The notes beneath the pieces are model-generated. The model did not search any database, had not been told where the DNA came from, and saw nothing but the letters and a program-made list of their open reading frames with translations. Position numbers and translations under genes: made by a program. A stretch of 13,774 bases of DNA from a bacterium (lineage in GTDB: Bacteria; Hydrogenedentota; Hydrogenedentia; Hydrogenedentiales; SLHB01). The stretch is taken from contig JAAEQP010001586.1 of assembly GCA_024231375.1 (NCBI GenBank), positions 1-13,774 on the forward strand, read 5' to 3'. This document shows positions 13,664 to 13,774 of this stretch, one piece after another (position 1 is the first letter of the stretch; every line of letters starts with the position of its first letter).

Positions 13664-13774
13664 ATGGCAGTGACGCGCAAACAAGCCCGAGACACCTTGA
13701 CCGGCCTGGCCTTCCTCGCGCCCAATATCATTGGTGTGCTGCTCTTCACGGTGATCCCCGTCGTGTTCAGCATC
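13664..13774 (+). CDS. Sugar ABC transporter permease (UgpA/MalF-like), 5' end only
   Basis: Thirty-seven codons are visible before the window ends. The sequence starts MAVTRKQARDTLTGLAFLAP, a short positively charged cytoplasmic stretch. It then enters a first transmembrane helix with NIIGVLLFTVIPVVFSI, the pattern seen at the start of carbohydrate permeases of the UgpA/MalF type (…FLAP..IG.LLFT..P...S). It begins 3 bases after the binding-protein stop, as expected for one transport operon. The purine-rich GGAGGGGACGGAA run in the last codons of the preceding gene supplies the ribosome site. A second permease (UgpE-like) would be expected further downstream. Confidence 0.85.
   Translation, partial: MAVTRKQARDTLTGLAFLAPNIIGVLLFTVIPVVFSI

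Noticed and set aside
1..13774. CRISPR array, tRNA, rRNA, insertion sequence, phage or toxin-antitoxin genes
   Set aside because: No regularly spaced repeats, cloverleaf-like segments, transposase motifs or small paired genes were seen. Intergenic space is short and accounted for.

Overview
The window is 13.8 kb of GC-rich, gene-dense bacterial DNA. It holds eleven protein genes, two of them cut by the window edges, and no RNA genes. The combination of genes suggests a heterotrophic, polysaccharide- or glycoconjugate-degrading Gram-negative bacterium. The genes in question are a DUF4091/GH123-like protein, a secreted Asp-box sialidase-like protein with an N-terminal jelly-roll, a stand-alone neutral-ceramidase N-domain protein, FGGY and PfkB sugar kinases, and an oversized sugar-binding protein with its permease. 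This repertoire is typical of Hydrogenedentota and of the Planctomycetota/Verrucomicrobiota/Lentisphaerota lineages. The taxonomic call is an inference from gene content only.

Left part (1-5056): two divergent gene pairs share a control region at about 2298-2511. Leftward, an FGGY carbohydrate kinase overlaps a class III aminotransferase by 4 bases (ATGA); the aminotransferase runs off the window. Rightward, a PfkB-family kinase is followed after 1 base by a ceramidase-N-domain protein without a signal peptide. The three genes FGGY, PfkB and ceramidase-like all appear to start with GTG behind good ribosome binding sites. The rightward pair has a near-consensus sigma-70 promoter whose -10 box lies inside a perfect 10-bp palindrome, a likely operator.

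Middle (5056-8376): a compact 56-bp nested inverted/direct repeat (REP-like) fills the gap between the convergent ceramidase-like and YidR-like genes. Leftward, a NifM-like cytoplasmic parvulin precedes an exported YidR-like (DUF3748) beta-propeller protein. A CheR-type methyltransferase gene runs rightward, divergent from the parvulin, with no chemotaxis neighbours.

Right part (8399-13774): a leftward gene for a secreted sialidase-fold protein with five Asp boxes is divergent from a rightward secreted GH123/DUF4091 protein. After a 171-bp gap with GC-rich hairpins come an extracellular solute-binding protein and the start of a UgpA-like sugar permease. A plausible overall logic is extracellular trimming of glycans by the secreted enzymes, uptake by the ABC transporter, and intracellular phosphorylation by the two kinases. 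No single operon ties these together, and every substrate is unknown.
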